Source: Thalassocella blandensis
Lineage (GTDB): Bacteria; Pseudomonadota; Gammaproteobacteria; Pseudomonadales; Cellvibrionaceae
Direction of reading: 5' to 3'
Length of the DNA stretch: 64,000 nucleotides
Assembly (NCBI GenBank): GCA_902141825.1
Contig: CABFPG010000006.1
Location: 248,001-312,000 of the forward strand
Shown here piece by piece: positions 43,633-52,403 of this stretch; within the stretch, counting starts at the first letter, position 1, and each line of letters begins with the position of its first letter. The notes below the pieces were generated by a model, which saw only the letters and a list, made by a program, of their open reading frames with translations, did no database searches and was not told where the DNA came from. The translations under genes and the position numbers were made by a program.

Positions 43633-43802
43633 ATCAAAACTTTCAGTTTTTCTTGCTTCCCACTCGAGCACTACGTCCTAATCGCTTCCGGCTCCTGCCT
43701 ACCGCGATACTTGCGCATCCTTGCGCATCGTCCTGGGCACCAATCAAAACTTTCAGTTTTCTTATCTCCCACTCGAGCATAACGCCTTAATCGTTTTTGG
43801 CT
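43621..43802. repeat. Direct repeat of the tRNA-Leu 3' end and flank
   Basis: The 30-mer at 43621-43650 (starting TCCTGGGCACCAATC, ending CAGTTTT) recurs exactly at 43731-43760, and similarity continues imperfectly (CCCACTCGAGCA..AATCG) for about 40 bp more in both copies. The unit contains the last 12 nt of the tRNA plus its terminator-like AAAACT-TTC-AGTTTT. Between the copies a 10-bp tandem, TTGCGCATCC/TTGCGCATCG (about 43711-43730), is seen. Confidence 0.8.
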
Positions 43803-44017
43803 TCTATCATTCAGCAGTTTTCACTTCGACGTGATTAATCAGACATTATCAATGATGGAAAGTGGGATAAGGGAAGTTAGATGCGGCGATAATATACAGT
43901 AATGGGTATTTGACATGAGAGAACAAATACCCAAGTCCCGGCGTATGCGGGACTGTAAGTTTTACGGCGTCCTTGCCTTTTGTTTTTTTGTTACTTGCAG
44001 CGCGTTGCCTGGTTTTT
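43633..44017. other. Region between tRNA-Leu and the G8 protein gene
   Basis: 385 bp. It holds the second copy of the tRNA 3' repeat (43731 onward) and a hairpin at 43934-43954 behind the G8 gene. A frame at 43507-43782 runs through the tRNA and is not a gene. Confidence 0.5.
43934..43954 (-). terminator. Hairpin after the G8/CBM6 protein gene
   Basis: AGTCCCG (43934-43940) pairs with CGGGACT (43948-43954) around 7 nt. On the - strand TTGGGTATTTG follows, so it is a modest terminator candidate 64 bp past the stop. Confidence 0.5.
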
Positions 44018-47000
44018 CTAGCAAGCGACTACTTTACGGCGCATAAGTAAGCCAAGGCCCAGTAGCGCTAACATTGCCAGTCCGGTCGAACCACCACCGC
44101 TGGAATCACCGTCATTGGAGTCGTCACCACCTGAGCTACTGGAAGATGAAGAGCTCGAGCTGGAAGAAGACGATGAACTGGTCGAACTGCTTGAAGACGA
44201 ACTGCTTGTTGAGCTGGATGATGTACTACTGCTGCTTGTACTGCTTGACGACGAGCTGCTCGTGCTTGAACTCGAACTGCTGGAAGAAGAGCTGCTCGCA
44301 TTACCGGAAGAACTGCTTGAAGAACTGGAGGACGAGCTACTTGACGAGCTTGACGATGAACTGCTTGAAGAGCTCGATGACGAACTGCTGGAGCTTGCAT
44401 CTTCCGCCGATATTCTGAACCAGTTAATATTCCAGCCACCGGTTGCCGTAGCAAGTCCGAGTGTATAGTTGCCGGCTTCGATATATACCGATTGCGAGAT
44501 GGTCTGCCAGTTCTGCCATCCACCAGTATTCGGTACTGTCATGGAATCCAGAACAATCGCTCCAGCATTCAAGTCCATTCCGATGACGGCCCCTGTAGTA
44601 TTAGACGCAATGCGATACTCAATGGTGTAGTTGCCTGTATGTGGAATTTGTATATCCCCATAGGCCATCCAATCACCCGCATCTACATAGCCAACATTCT
44701 GACCGCCGCCAACATCCGCAGTAGCTTCAGTATCAACACCTTCCATCGCCACATAACTTTCTGCTTCTCGATAGAAGACGAAGCCACCAACGTTCCCCGA
44801 CGAACTAGAGCTGGACGAGCTACTGGAACTTGAACTGCTTGAACTCGAAGAGCTACTGGAACTGGACGAAGAACTGGAGCTTGATGAACTGCTTGATGAT
44901 GACGAACTTGACGATGAAGAACTTGATGAAGAAGGTGCACCACAGCCCACATCGGACCATCCACTTTCACATACACAGGCATAAGGCGCTAACACAGACA
45001 GATCCGCCCCAAGATATTCCGCTGAGCACGCGCCCTCTTGACCACAGTCTGTCGAGCAGGTTTGACCTAGATCGGCACGCCAGTTGTAGTTTGCCTCTTC
45101 AACTTTTTTCGCTAGATCCGGAAGCGTAGAACAGTCAGTAGATTCCATAGCAGGATGAGAAGTACATGCGCCTCTGCCCCAACCTTCGAAATCACCGTCC
45201 AGGAATGTCCCACCCATGTAATAGCGTCGATCATGATTAGAATAAATTGTGCCGTTACACTGGCGCCCTTGCACATCCAGATGAAGATGCTCCACGCCCC
45301 AGCGGTTAGATGCTACAAGATCACCAAAATCAATAATCCAATCGTATGGAATATCACTTCCATCCAGCAACTTCACCGTATAACGGTACTTATCGCCAGG
45401 GATTACAGGAACGGCGTAGCCTTGTTTCTTATCAGCACTGTGAATGTGAGGCACTTCTTGGCGAGCCACTAGATTCCCTGACCCAGCCTCTCTCACTTCT
45501 AACACCATGTGGTTGGTGGTTCCTTCAGGCAAGTCGCGCGCATATATCTTAAGAGGTTCCAATTGCAGCGGACACAACAAACCTCTTTCGTAGCGATGTC
45601 CCAAGCCGATGGATTCTGCTGTAACACATCCCTCATTCAGCTCTGTCAGATAAGAGAATGTTGTCGAGACAAGAGAATGATAGCCGGGTGGCAGAATAAA
45701 ATTATGGTTACTGCCAGGAACATTTTTCTCTCTGTCGGGAGGTGATAGCGAGAAAATCCCACCAAAATTGCTGGAATTATTGTTGATATCGAAGTCCACC
45801 CACTTATTTTTTCCGTTAACGAGCGTCACGTTATCGAAAATATAGTTGGGCATACACAGGAAGCCGGTCACCCCAACATTACAGTGATGGTTCGCACCTA
45901 AATCAATATTATCAAGCGTCGTGTTTTCGATAATAACGGCCCCGGTGGCATCAGGAAGCGCCAGGTGGCCATCTTCATAATACGCATCGCTGATTTGCGC
46001 AGAACAACCGTCTTGTGTGGTTTTGGTTTCTTTCCAATATATAGAATTTAAGTTCGACAAGGCCACGTGATTCTTGTACTGAATATCACCCGCATCGTAC
46101 TGACCTACAAAGTTGTTACCATAATCAAGGTGGTTGAGAATAATGGAAGACAACCCCTTATCTTCACCGCCTACCGTGTAGTGCTTACAATCTGCTGAAT
46201 TGTTGGTCGTACCGTTGCTTTCTATGCTTTGCCCTGTATCTTGTAACGGAAAATTAGCGTTTAACAAGTAGGTACCAAAGCGACCGCTGGAATGGAATAC
46301 GTTGCCATCCCAAATACCGAGTGGCACATTGCCACCACAGACTTGAGAACTAACAGGACCACGTCCTCTACCGGCATTGTTAAACTGACCATTAAAGAAG
46401 TTGGCCATGCGGTTACCAATCAAATAATTATTGGGGCTTTCCATGTAAAGCCCTGCCTGATTGATCGAGGTATCGCCTTGACCATTTGAGGTTCCAGGAA
46501 CGGTACATCCATTGTCTTTCCATGGGCATATCCCCACGTTGTACATCACTTTGTTTAAATATTCATTTCCATCTTCAAGATAGAGGTTGCCGCCGCGAAC
46601 ATCATAAAATACGTTTGAGTCCACGATAGATTTATGCGTCGCATGCACAATAAGGCCGCGCTGCTGTGATACTTCAACCGCGTTGTTGCGATATACACAG
46701 TTGCTACCAGAGGCGTTTGCATCGTTTCCGCAATCTCTCATGTGATGGAAATGAAGACAGTATTTACCTTCAATACCACGTTGACCACATTTCTCAACAC
46801 GCACGTTTGCGATTTCGGCATAACCACCGCCAGCGGCAGCTGTTTGTGTACCAACGGTACAAGAACGGCGATTGTTGGTACACATACAACCTTCAGTTGA
46901 AGTGCCAAAACCGGGGAAGGCTTCTGTTAGAGAAGCATCACAAGCGACTTCTTCAAAGTCATCCCCTGTAATAATAATATTTCGTGAAAGATTGATAACT

Positions 47001-47884
47001 TCAGCAGAGCGCAATGCCGCTACGCCTTTACCCGTCCAAATGGGGTCCGCTTCGTGGTAAGCATTACTGGCTTTGTCCAAGGTAATCTTGCCATCCTGAG
47101 TCATAGACTGGATAAAAAAGTGCTGCGCTTCGCCCTGCATACGATCATCAGTGGGTGCCACCGCGATTCGATCATTGACCTGCCAACCCATCGCAATCGG
47201 GTCGTGCATCAGCTGCATCGTCGAATCGCCATTTTTTAGCGGTTCAGCTAATAGAGACCATGTACGCTGCATCTCTCGCCCAATCACACTGAGCGTTGGA
47301 GGCTCAACATCCATGGAGTGTCCAGCGTGGCTGTGCGACGCATAACTACCGAAGACACGAGTCCTCAGGCCTTCATGCACAGCGCCATTGTTCATAATGT
47401 AAATCCAGGCCTTCTTGGATTTATCTTGCAGATCCATGTCCCAGGTACCTTCGTCTTCAACAACGACGTAACCGGCACACATCCATAAGTCTGGGCTGGT
47501 CTGAGTAGTGTCATTCCATTTAACTGTCGCACCCCCTCTTACCGTCAGGGAATGCACTTTGAGTGAAGACGTCATCTCCATCGTCAAACCATTTTCCAGT
47601 ATACACGCGCTGGAAGCATCACACTGACTTTGCACTTCAGCTGCACTAATAGTAGAACTAGCACTTTGAACAACAACTTCCGTCGCTATCGCTGAGCCTT
47701 GATTTTTACATTGGCTGATTAAGGCCGCAGGACCTTGATTGTCTACGACGGTGTAAGATTTAGCATATAAACTTGGGAAGTCAGCCACATATTGAGCGGT
47801 ATCTTCTTGGTTATAAGCGTAACTCGTGATGGACGAGAACATTGCGGCGGAAAAGGAAACCAAGGCCAGCATTCGTTGAAACAT
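44018..47884 (-). CDS. Secreted G8/parallel-beta-helix protein with poly-Ser linkers, CBM6 and sorting tail
   Basis: 1288 residues. Order: signal peptide (1-23); a G8-like domain (about 90-300) with 'LTVRGGATVKWND', 'WQVNDRIAVAPTDD' and 'SAEVINLSRNIIITGDD'; a right-handed beta-helix (about 300-700) with 'IEGKYCLHFHHMRDCG', closely like the 'HFH' repeats of animal CEMIP (hyaluronidase), TMEM2 and PKHD1L1; an EGF-like Cys-rich segment ('CSTDCGQEGACSAEY', 'CVCESGWSDVGC'); a run of about 45-50 Ser (about 983-1030); CBM6 (about 1034-1160); a second Ser/Thr-Ser linker; and a tail 'GGGSTGLAMLALLGLGLLMR' like GlyGly-CTERM, a signal for rhombosortase processing after type II secretion. Probably a surface polysaccharide-degrading or -binding protein; substrate unknown. 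Confidence 0.85.
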   Translation of the reverse strand: MFQRMLALVSFSAAMFSSITSYAYNQEDTAQYVADFPSLYAKSYTVVDNQGPAALISQCKNQGSAIATEVVVQSASSTISAAEVQSQCDASSACILENGLTMEMTSSLKVHSLTVRGGATVKWNDTTQTSPDLWMCAGYVVVEDEGTWDMDLQDKSKKAWIYIMNNGAVHEGLRTRVFGSYASHSHAGHSMDVEPPTLSVIGREMQRTWSLLAEPLKNGDSTMQLMHDPIAMGWQVNDRIAVAPTDDRMQGEAQHFFIQSMTQDGKITLDKASNAYHEADPIWTGKGVAALRSAEVINLSRNIIITGDDFEEVACDASLTEAFPGFGTSTEGCMCTNNRRSCTVGTQTAAAGGGYAEIANVRVEKCGQRGIEGKYCLHFHHMRDCGNDANASGSNCVYRNNAVEVSQQRGLIVHATHKSIVDSNVFYDVRGGNLYLEDGNEYLNKVMYNVGICPWKDNGCTVPGTSNGQGDTSINQAGLYMESPNNYLIGNRMANFFNGQFNNAGRGRGPVSSQVCGGNVPLGIWDGNVFHSSGRFGTYLLNANFPLQDTGQSIESNGTTNNSADCKHYTVGGEDKGLSSIILNHLDYGNNFVGQYDAGDIQYKNHVALSNLNSIYWKETKTTQDGCSAQISDAYYEDGHLALPDATGAVIIENTTLDNIDLGANHHCNVGVTGFLCMPNYIFDNVTLVNGKNKWVDFDINNNSSNFGGIFSLSPPDREKNVPGSNHNFILPPGYHSLVSTTFSYLTELNEGCVTAESIGLGHRYERGLLCPLQLEPLKIYARDLPEGTTNHMVLEVREAGSGNLVARQEVPHIHSADKKQGYAVPVIPGDKYRYTVKLLDGSDIPYDWIIDFGDLVASNRWGVEHLHLDVQGRQCNGTIYSNHDRRYYMGGTFLDGDFEGWGRGACTSHPAMESTDCSTLPDLAKKVEEANYNWRADLGQTCSTDCGQEGACSAEYLGADLSVLAPYACVCESGWSDVGCGAPSSSSSSSSSSSSSSSSSSSSSSSSSSSSSSSSSSSSSSSSSSSSSGNVGGFVFYREAESYVAMEGVDTEATADVGGGQNVGYVDAGDWMAYGDIQIPHTGNYTIEYRIASNTTGAVIGMDLNAGAIVLDSMTVPNTGGWQNWQTISQSVYIEAGNYTLGLATATGGWNINWFRISAEDASSSSSSSSSSSSSSSSSSSSSSSSSSSSSSGNASSSSSSSSSSSTSSSSSSSTSSSSTSSSSTSSSSSSSSTSSSSSSSSSSSSSSSSGGDDSNDGDSSGGGSTGLAMLALLGLGLLMRRKVVAC

Positions 47885-48779
47885 TACATTTAAACTCCAC
47901 TAAATGTTGTCATAAGATTTATCCCTACTAATCTGCTGTATTTACCAGAAGCTGGCGACACAAATTAAAAGGCAAGAATAAGCATCGTGTCAGAGTAGCG
48001 TGAATCGGGCCAACAGAAAAGCGGCTCCTTAACAACCCGATTGAACCACCCATATGTTTTGTGATTAGGCTCTCAGTTTTTAGTTTTAGCGCAGTATTTG
48101 CGACGAGTGGGACGTGATGAAGCGCTCACACGGAATGCGATACAAACCTGCGATTTTATTTAGAGAAGTGAAATTTTATTCCTGAAATACGATGCACTAA
48201 GTCTGTGCCAATCTCATTGTTAATGCCCAAACACAAAGCGAATACCATAAATTCGTACAGAGTTTTTTACATTTTTTTTAAAAAACTTTTCGCTGCATGC
48301 AGGTCGAAAATATCGAAATAGTTTTTATAGAGATTATCGAATTTATCAAGTCCCGCTACACTCATCCGATCTTTTAATATCACTTACCATTCAAGTTCTT
48401 ATCATTTTCGCCAGATAGGTAATGCGTTTACATGATAAAAAAGCGCAAAGCCGTTTAAACCAAAATCTCACTAAACCAGTGCAGAGCTTTTAGGCACCAC
48501 GACAACGCTTAAGAGAATTTCATCTATGACATTCATAAAAGAACCCCGTATATCAATCTACGGGAAAAACCATTAAAAACATAAGTGAATCTGCGTATAT
48601 TTTTAACGCGAACAGTGCGTGTCTTGTTCACTTTGTTTTTCTCCGTGAACCCGGCTTGCCAACATCACTTTCCGGTATCATTTTCTGTGAATACTTTTAT
48701 TCATCGAAGAATAATTCATACTTTCTTGTATTCTCATTCAGTCTTGGAAAGCCGCACATAATTTAGAGGAACATGCGCA
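47885..48779. other. Long divergent intergenic region
   Basis: About 900 bp between the G8 protein gene (- strand) and the purine tract before the radical SAM gene. A LacI-operator-like stretch TAGGTAATGCGTTTACATG lies at about 48415-48433, some 530 bp before the G8 gene start. No gene or RNA recognised. Confidence 0.45.
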
Positions 48780-48854
48780 ATGACGAGAGTGGAGAAGATG
48801 GAGAAAGAGAAGAAAGAGGAGAAAGAGAAGAAAGAAAAAAAAGACGCGAGCTGA
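48780..48854 (+). other. Purine-only tract with a tiny Lys/Glu-rich reading frame
   Basis: From about 48782 to 48847 the + strand is almost entirely G and A. ATG at 48780, with AGAGGA 9 bp upstream, opens a 24-residue frame made of Glu and Lys ('MEKEKKEEKEKKEKK'). A second frame from ATG 48773 gives a Glu/Arg peptide. Whether either is translated is unknown; the tract may act as DNA or RNA structure. Confidence 0.3.
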
Positions 48855-48933
48855 TGTAAAAAGATCAACGAACTGGAAACACTTGCTCTTCGCAGCCGAC
48901 ACCCCTACTATACTGTATATAGATACAGGCATC

Positions 48934-50121
48934 ATGGTTATGGCAATTACCCCGAAAATTCAAAAGATACCCGAAGCACACGCAACCAAAGGGCGTGGTG
49001 CGGCGTCTAATATGTCTGGCCGGTATGAAATTATTACGAGTGATGCATATGACGACGGCTGGAATCAGCAACAAAGCAAAGAAAACGACGATTTCTCAGC
49101 ACCTGCTCTTGTGACTGAAGTGTTTAAAGAAAATGCCAAGTCCATTCTTACACGTAATGCCTCGCCGGATATCCCGTTCAATGTATCGTTGAACCCCTAC
49201 AGAGGCTGCGAACACGGATGCATTTATTGTTACGCAAGACCGAGCCACAGCTATTTAAACCTTTCACCCGGTCTGGATTTTGAAACAAAGATTTTCGCGA
49301 AGGTTAATGCTGCAGAACTGCTAACGACAGCATTGGCAAAACCCTCTTACATCCCTGAAGCCATCGCGTTGGGAGTCAACACCGATATGTATCAACCTTG
49401 CGAGCGAGAATACAAGATAACGCGACAGGTCTTGGAGGTGTTGTGGCGTTATCGCCATCCCGCTTATTTGATTACCAAGAACTCGCTGATTGAACGTGAT
49501 ATAGATTTACTTTCGGCTATGGCCGCTCAAAAACTGGTGTCGACATCAATCACCATTACGACTCTGGATCATGACATTTCACGAATTCTGGAGCCGCGCT
49601 GCTCTTCGCCAGCACGACGCCTAAACACTGTTCGCCGCCTGAGTGAAGCTGGAGTTCCAGTTGAAGTAAACATCGCACCGATCATCCCCTTTATCACTGA
49701 CAGTGAACTCGAAAAAATTATAGCCGCAGCAGCGCAAGCTGGTGCTGCAAGTATTCACTATATTATTTTACGCTTACCTTGGGAGGTCAGCCCTCTTTTC
49801 GAACAATGGCTGGAAACACATTTTCCTCAACGCGCGGAACGCGTGATGAACCGTATTCGTGATATGCGTGGAGGAAAGAATAACGATTCACAGTTTGGTT
49901 CACGCATGCGCGGTGAAGGAATATGGGCCGATCTTCTTCAACAAAGATTTCGTAAAGCCGCAACACAACACCAAGTGTATAGTCGAGAAAAAGGTTTCAA
50001 CGCCCTGGATTGCAGCCAATTTCGTCCCCCATCTCATAAGGCAGCACTCAAGCAAAAAGTGAAACAAACAGCGAAACTCGCTAACAAGGATAAAAATGAC
50101 AGCCAGCTAAACCTGTTTTGA
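48934..50121 (+). CDS. PA0069-type radical SAM protein
   Basis: About 395 residues. 'NPYRGCEHGCIYCYARPSH' supplies the CxxxCxxC cysteines for the [4Fe-4S] cluster, and later motifs 'LGVNTDMYQPCEREYKITRQ', 'YLITKNSLIERDIDLL' and 'EVNIAPIIPFITDSELEKI' match the PA0069 / SPL-related family of radical SAM proteins, whose relatives include spore photoproduct lyase. No member has a settled substrate that I can state. I place the start at ATG 48934 because the upstream 17 codons have no family likeness; ATG 48940 is close behind. It is not in an operon; a photolyase-type gene lies 5 kb downstream. Confidence 0.88.
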   Translation: MVMAITPKIQKIPEAHATKGRGAASNMSGRYEIITSDAYDDGWNQQQSKENDDFSAPALVTEVFKENAKSILTRNASPDIPFNVSLNPYRGCEHGCIYCYARPSHSYLNLSPGLDFETKIFAKVNAAELLTTALAKPSYIPEAIALGVNTDMYQPCEREYKITRQVLEVLWRYRHPAYLITKNSLIERDIDLLSAMAAQKLVSTSITITTLDHDISRILEPRCSSPARRLNTVRRLSEAGVPVEVNIAPIIPFITDSELEKIIAAAAQAGAASIHYIILRLPWEVSPLFEQWLETHFPQRAERVMNRIRDMRGGKNNDSQFGSRMRGEGIWADLLQQRFRKAATQHQVYSREKGFNALDCSQFRPPSHKAALKQKVKQTAKLANKDKNDSQLNLF

Positions 50122-50226
50122 TCTGCCTTTAGGGAGAAATATCGCTAAATAATAGTCTACAATCCTTAACGGGAAAATATTGAGCTCCCACGGCCCAACT
50201 TACGCACTGTAGAACAGTATCTGCTT

Positions 50227-50814
50227 ATGAACATATCAAAAACACATACGCTAAAAACTGGCACTCAAAAATTCAGATCACCAATTGCCATTGCCTGTCT
50301 GATCTTTTTCACCTTAGTTTCGCCCACGCTTTCTGCCAGTAAAGCATCATCCAATACCACCAAGGTGAACAGCAATGCAGACACAAGTGAATGTGAAAAG
50401 CAAATGCAAAGAGTGTTATCCACGCGTCTGGACTGTACGATTAAATTAAAGCCTGAATCGTTAAAAGAAGTGGTGACATTTACCAGCGGAGCAATAGAAG
50501 AAATGCGCTGCGATATTCCATTGCGAGCAAAAAAATCAGATATTTACAATCACTGGATCAAAGACAGTATCGTTGCCATGCCCAGTCTCCCTGTCCATTG
50601 TAATATTAGAGGAGCACAAGATAATACATTCACAGCGACTGCCAATATTCGACCAAGCTGCGAAAAAAAGGCTCAAGAATGGTTCTGCCAAATCAATATG
50701 TCGAATGTGCAAGGGCTGGGTTTTCTGGGTAAAGCACTGGAAACTTACGTCAATACGAATCAGACACTCATTTCAACCATGAATAAACATATGAACGATC
50801 TTAGTAAGCTCTAA
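50227..50814 (+). CDS. Small secreted protein with six cysteines, unrecognised
   Basis: 195 residues; family unknown to me. N-terminal signal peptide ('SPIAIACLIFFTLVSPTLSA', about 18-37) followed by a Ser/Thr/Asn-rich stretch. The mature part has six Cys ('TSECEKQM', 'RLDCTIKL', 'EMRCDIPL', 'VHCNIRG', 'PSCEKKAQEWFCQI') that could form three disulphides, and a C-terminal amphipathic helix. It should fold in the periplasm or outside. It starts 105 bp behind the radical SAM gene, on the same strand, and might be read from the same transcript. Confidence 0.7.
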   Translation: MNISKTHTLKTGTQKFRSPIAIACLIFFTLVSPTLSASKASSNTTKVNSNADTSECEKQMQRVLSTRLDCTIKLKPESLKEVVTFTSGAIEEMRCDIPLRAKKSDIYNHWIKDSIVAMPSLPVHCNIRGAQDNTFTATANIRPSCEKKAQEWFCQINMSNVQGLGFLGKALETYVNTNQTLISTMNKHMNDLSKL

Positions 50815-51305
50815 GCCTTTATCGGGAATCTTGTTGCACTGGCACGCACTGTAGATGAATATTACTTCTCGCTGGGGCAGATAAACACATTTTTGTATTT
50901 CATCAATACCTCTTCTCACTTGTATTTCACACCTCTATTCTCAATGTGGAATTTTTCTCTAAAGTGAACGCCTTGATTGATCCACATTAGATATTAACGC
51001 GTATCACAGACATGACTGAACTCACTGATACGATGTAGCTCTCATGCAATTACCTAACACGAGAAATATTGCCGAAAGCACTAATAACACTGTTTTTCTA
51101 TCCCGTGTTATTCATATATTCACCGGCAACAAACAAAAATATCAAACGCAGCAGTCAAGCAACCTGACACCGCTAGATAAAAGTAAGCAGGTGAACCAAC
51201 ACGCTTCTTACAGTCACGCATCTGCATGTGTATGGGATATGAATAGAGAGCGTAATGCCGGAGTTATTAACCCGCCACTTTAAACCTTAGACAGAGCATT
51301 GTTCG
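50815..51305. other. Intergenic region, about 490 bp
   Basis: A 79-residue frame at 51044-51283 is present, but it lacks a ribosome-binding site and has no recognisable features, so I leave it out as a gene. Otherwise A/T-rich with nothing that I can name. Confidence 0.4.
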
Positions 51306-52085
51306 ATGCATAACATTGCCAGAAACAAGGCCGCAATAATCGGTGCGAGCGGTGCAATCGGCTGCGCCTTCTCACGAGAACTTATCCAGCAGGGCTTTAC
51401 ACATATTGATACGTTTACTCGCTCTGAGTTTTGCCTTCAGGACTACTCAAGCCGCTTGGCAGGCGTTATATCTCACAACTATACACCCATTACACTCAAC
51501 AACTATACACTCAACATCACTGACGAAGAGTCTATACGCCAGGCCGTAACAAAAGCCCATGCCATTGATGCTGCGCCGTACGATCTGATTTTTGTTGCAA
51601 GTGGGATCTTGCACCGTAAAAACATTCGCCCGGAAAAATCTCTGAAATCAGTCAGCCTCACCCAATTGGAAAGCGTTTTTTCGATCAATACGTTTGGCCC
51701 CATTTTGCTGGCGAAACACTTTTTGCCAAAACTCCAGCAATCATCGCCCTCTGTTTTTGCGGTGCTTGGCGCACGTGTTGGAAGCATAAGCGACAATCGA
51801 CTCGGTGGCTGGTACAGCTATCGTGCATCAAAAGCTGCTCTTCATATGTTAATCAAAACGGTGAGTATTGAATGGCAGCGCAATAATTCCAATGCAATTA
51901 TTATTAGCCTGCATCCTGGCACGGTAGATAGTCCGCTCTCTTTCCCCTTTCAAGCAAGGATACCCAAGCACCAATTATTCCCTGCCGAAAAATCCGCCGC
52001 GCATTTATTTAACGTCATTCAACATCTGAAACCTGCGGATACGGGAAAAATACTGGCTTGGGATGGCAGCGAAATAACACCATAA
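51306..52085 (+). CDS. SDR-family NAD(P)-dependent oxidoreductase (CsgA-like)
   Basis: 259 residues, one Rossmann-fold short-chain dehydrogenase. The cofactor loop 'IIGASGAIGCAFSRELI' (TGxxxGxG-like, about 12-28) lies at the N-terminus; 'FSINTFGPILLAKHFLPKL' is the NxxG-like helix; the catalytic 'WYSYRASKAALHML' gives YxxxK (Tyr about 170), and 'VISLHPGTVDSPLS' follows. It is of the CsgA/sniffer-like subgroup. Such SDR genes are often found next to cryptochrome/photolyase-family genes in marine gammaproteobacteria; here the photolyase gene is 2.9 kb downstream with a TonB receptor between. Substrate unknown. Confidence 0.9.
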   Translation: MHNIARNKAAIIGASGAIGCAFSRELIQQGFTHIDTFTRSEFCLQDYSSRLAGVISHNYTPITLNNYTLNITDEESIRQAVTKAHAIDAAPYDLIFVASGILHRKNIRPEKSLKSVSLTQLESVFSINTFGPILLAKHFLPKLQQSSPSVFAVLGARVGSISDNRLGGWYSYRASKAALHMLIKTVSIEWQRNNSNAIIISLHPGTVDSPLSFPFQARIPKHQLFPAEKSAAHLFNVIQHLKPADTGKILAWDGSEITP

Positions 52086-52403
52086 CGCCATCGTACAGGC
52101 AGTCTTAGCTCCTATGGTAAACCCCTCAATTCGCATTCGCTTTCTTGCAATGATAAACTTCGCCGCAGGGATTTTATTTTCAGGTAAACGCACCATTCAG
52201 AATTTCCCGTTTCTGAAACTTTGACGTCCACATCTTCACGCAACAAAAAAAGCAATACCCGCCAAAACGTATTGGCTGTTTAAGGTAGTAATACACTACC
52301 TGTCATTTGTTGGCATCTGCAACAGTGTCAGCTTCTTTAAACTAACGGACCTCTGGCATCTGCTGCTTGGCTTGGATGTCCGTCATTACCACAGGAGTTT
52401 GTG
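52086..52403. other. Promoter region of a TonB receptor
   Basis: About 320 bp, no supported gene. The ribosome-binding site AGGAG (52393-52397) for the receptor lies at its right end. No clear operator seen. Confidence 0.4.

Noticed and set aside
43507-43782. A 91-aa frame running through tRNA-Leu.
   Set aside because: It overlaps the tRNA gene completely and its codons come from the tRNA and its repeat.
43621-43802. CRISPR-like repeat at the tRNA.
   Set aside because: Only two copies with one 80-bp spacer, including tRNA sequence, and no cas genes.
44068-44523. Long open frames on both strands across the poly-Ser region, including an Arg/Gln/Ala-rich 151-aa frame and a Glu/Leu-rich 117-aa frame.
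   Set aside because: They are shadows of the Ser-codon runs of the G8 protein gene; no ribosome-binding sites and extreme composition.
51044-51283. A 79-aa frame between the secreted protein and the SDR gene.
   Set aside because: No ribosome-binding site, no recognisable motif, and it sits in an A/T-rich intergenic stretch.
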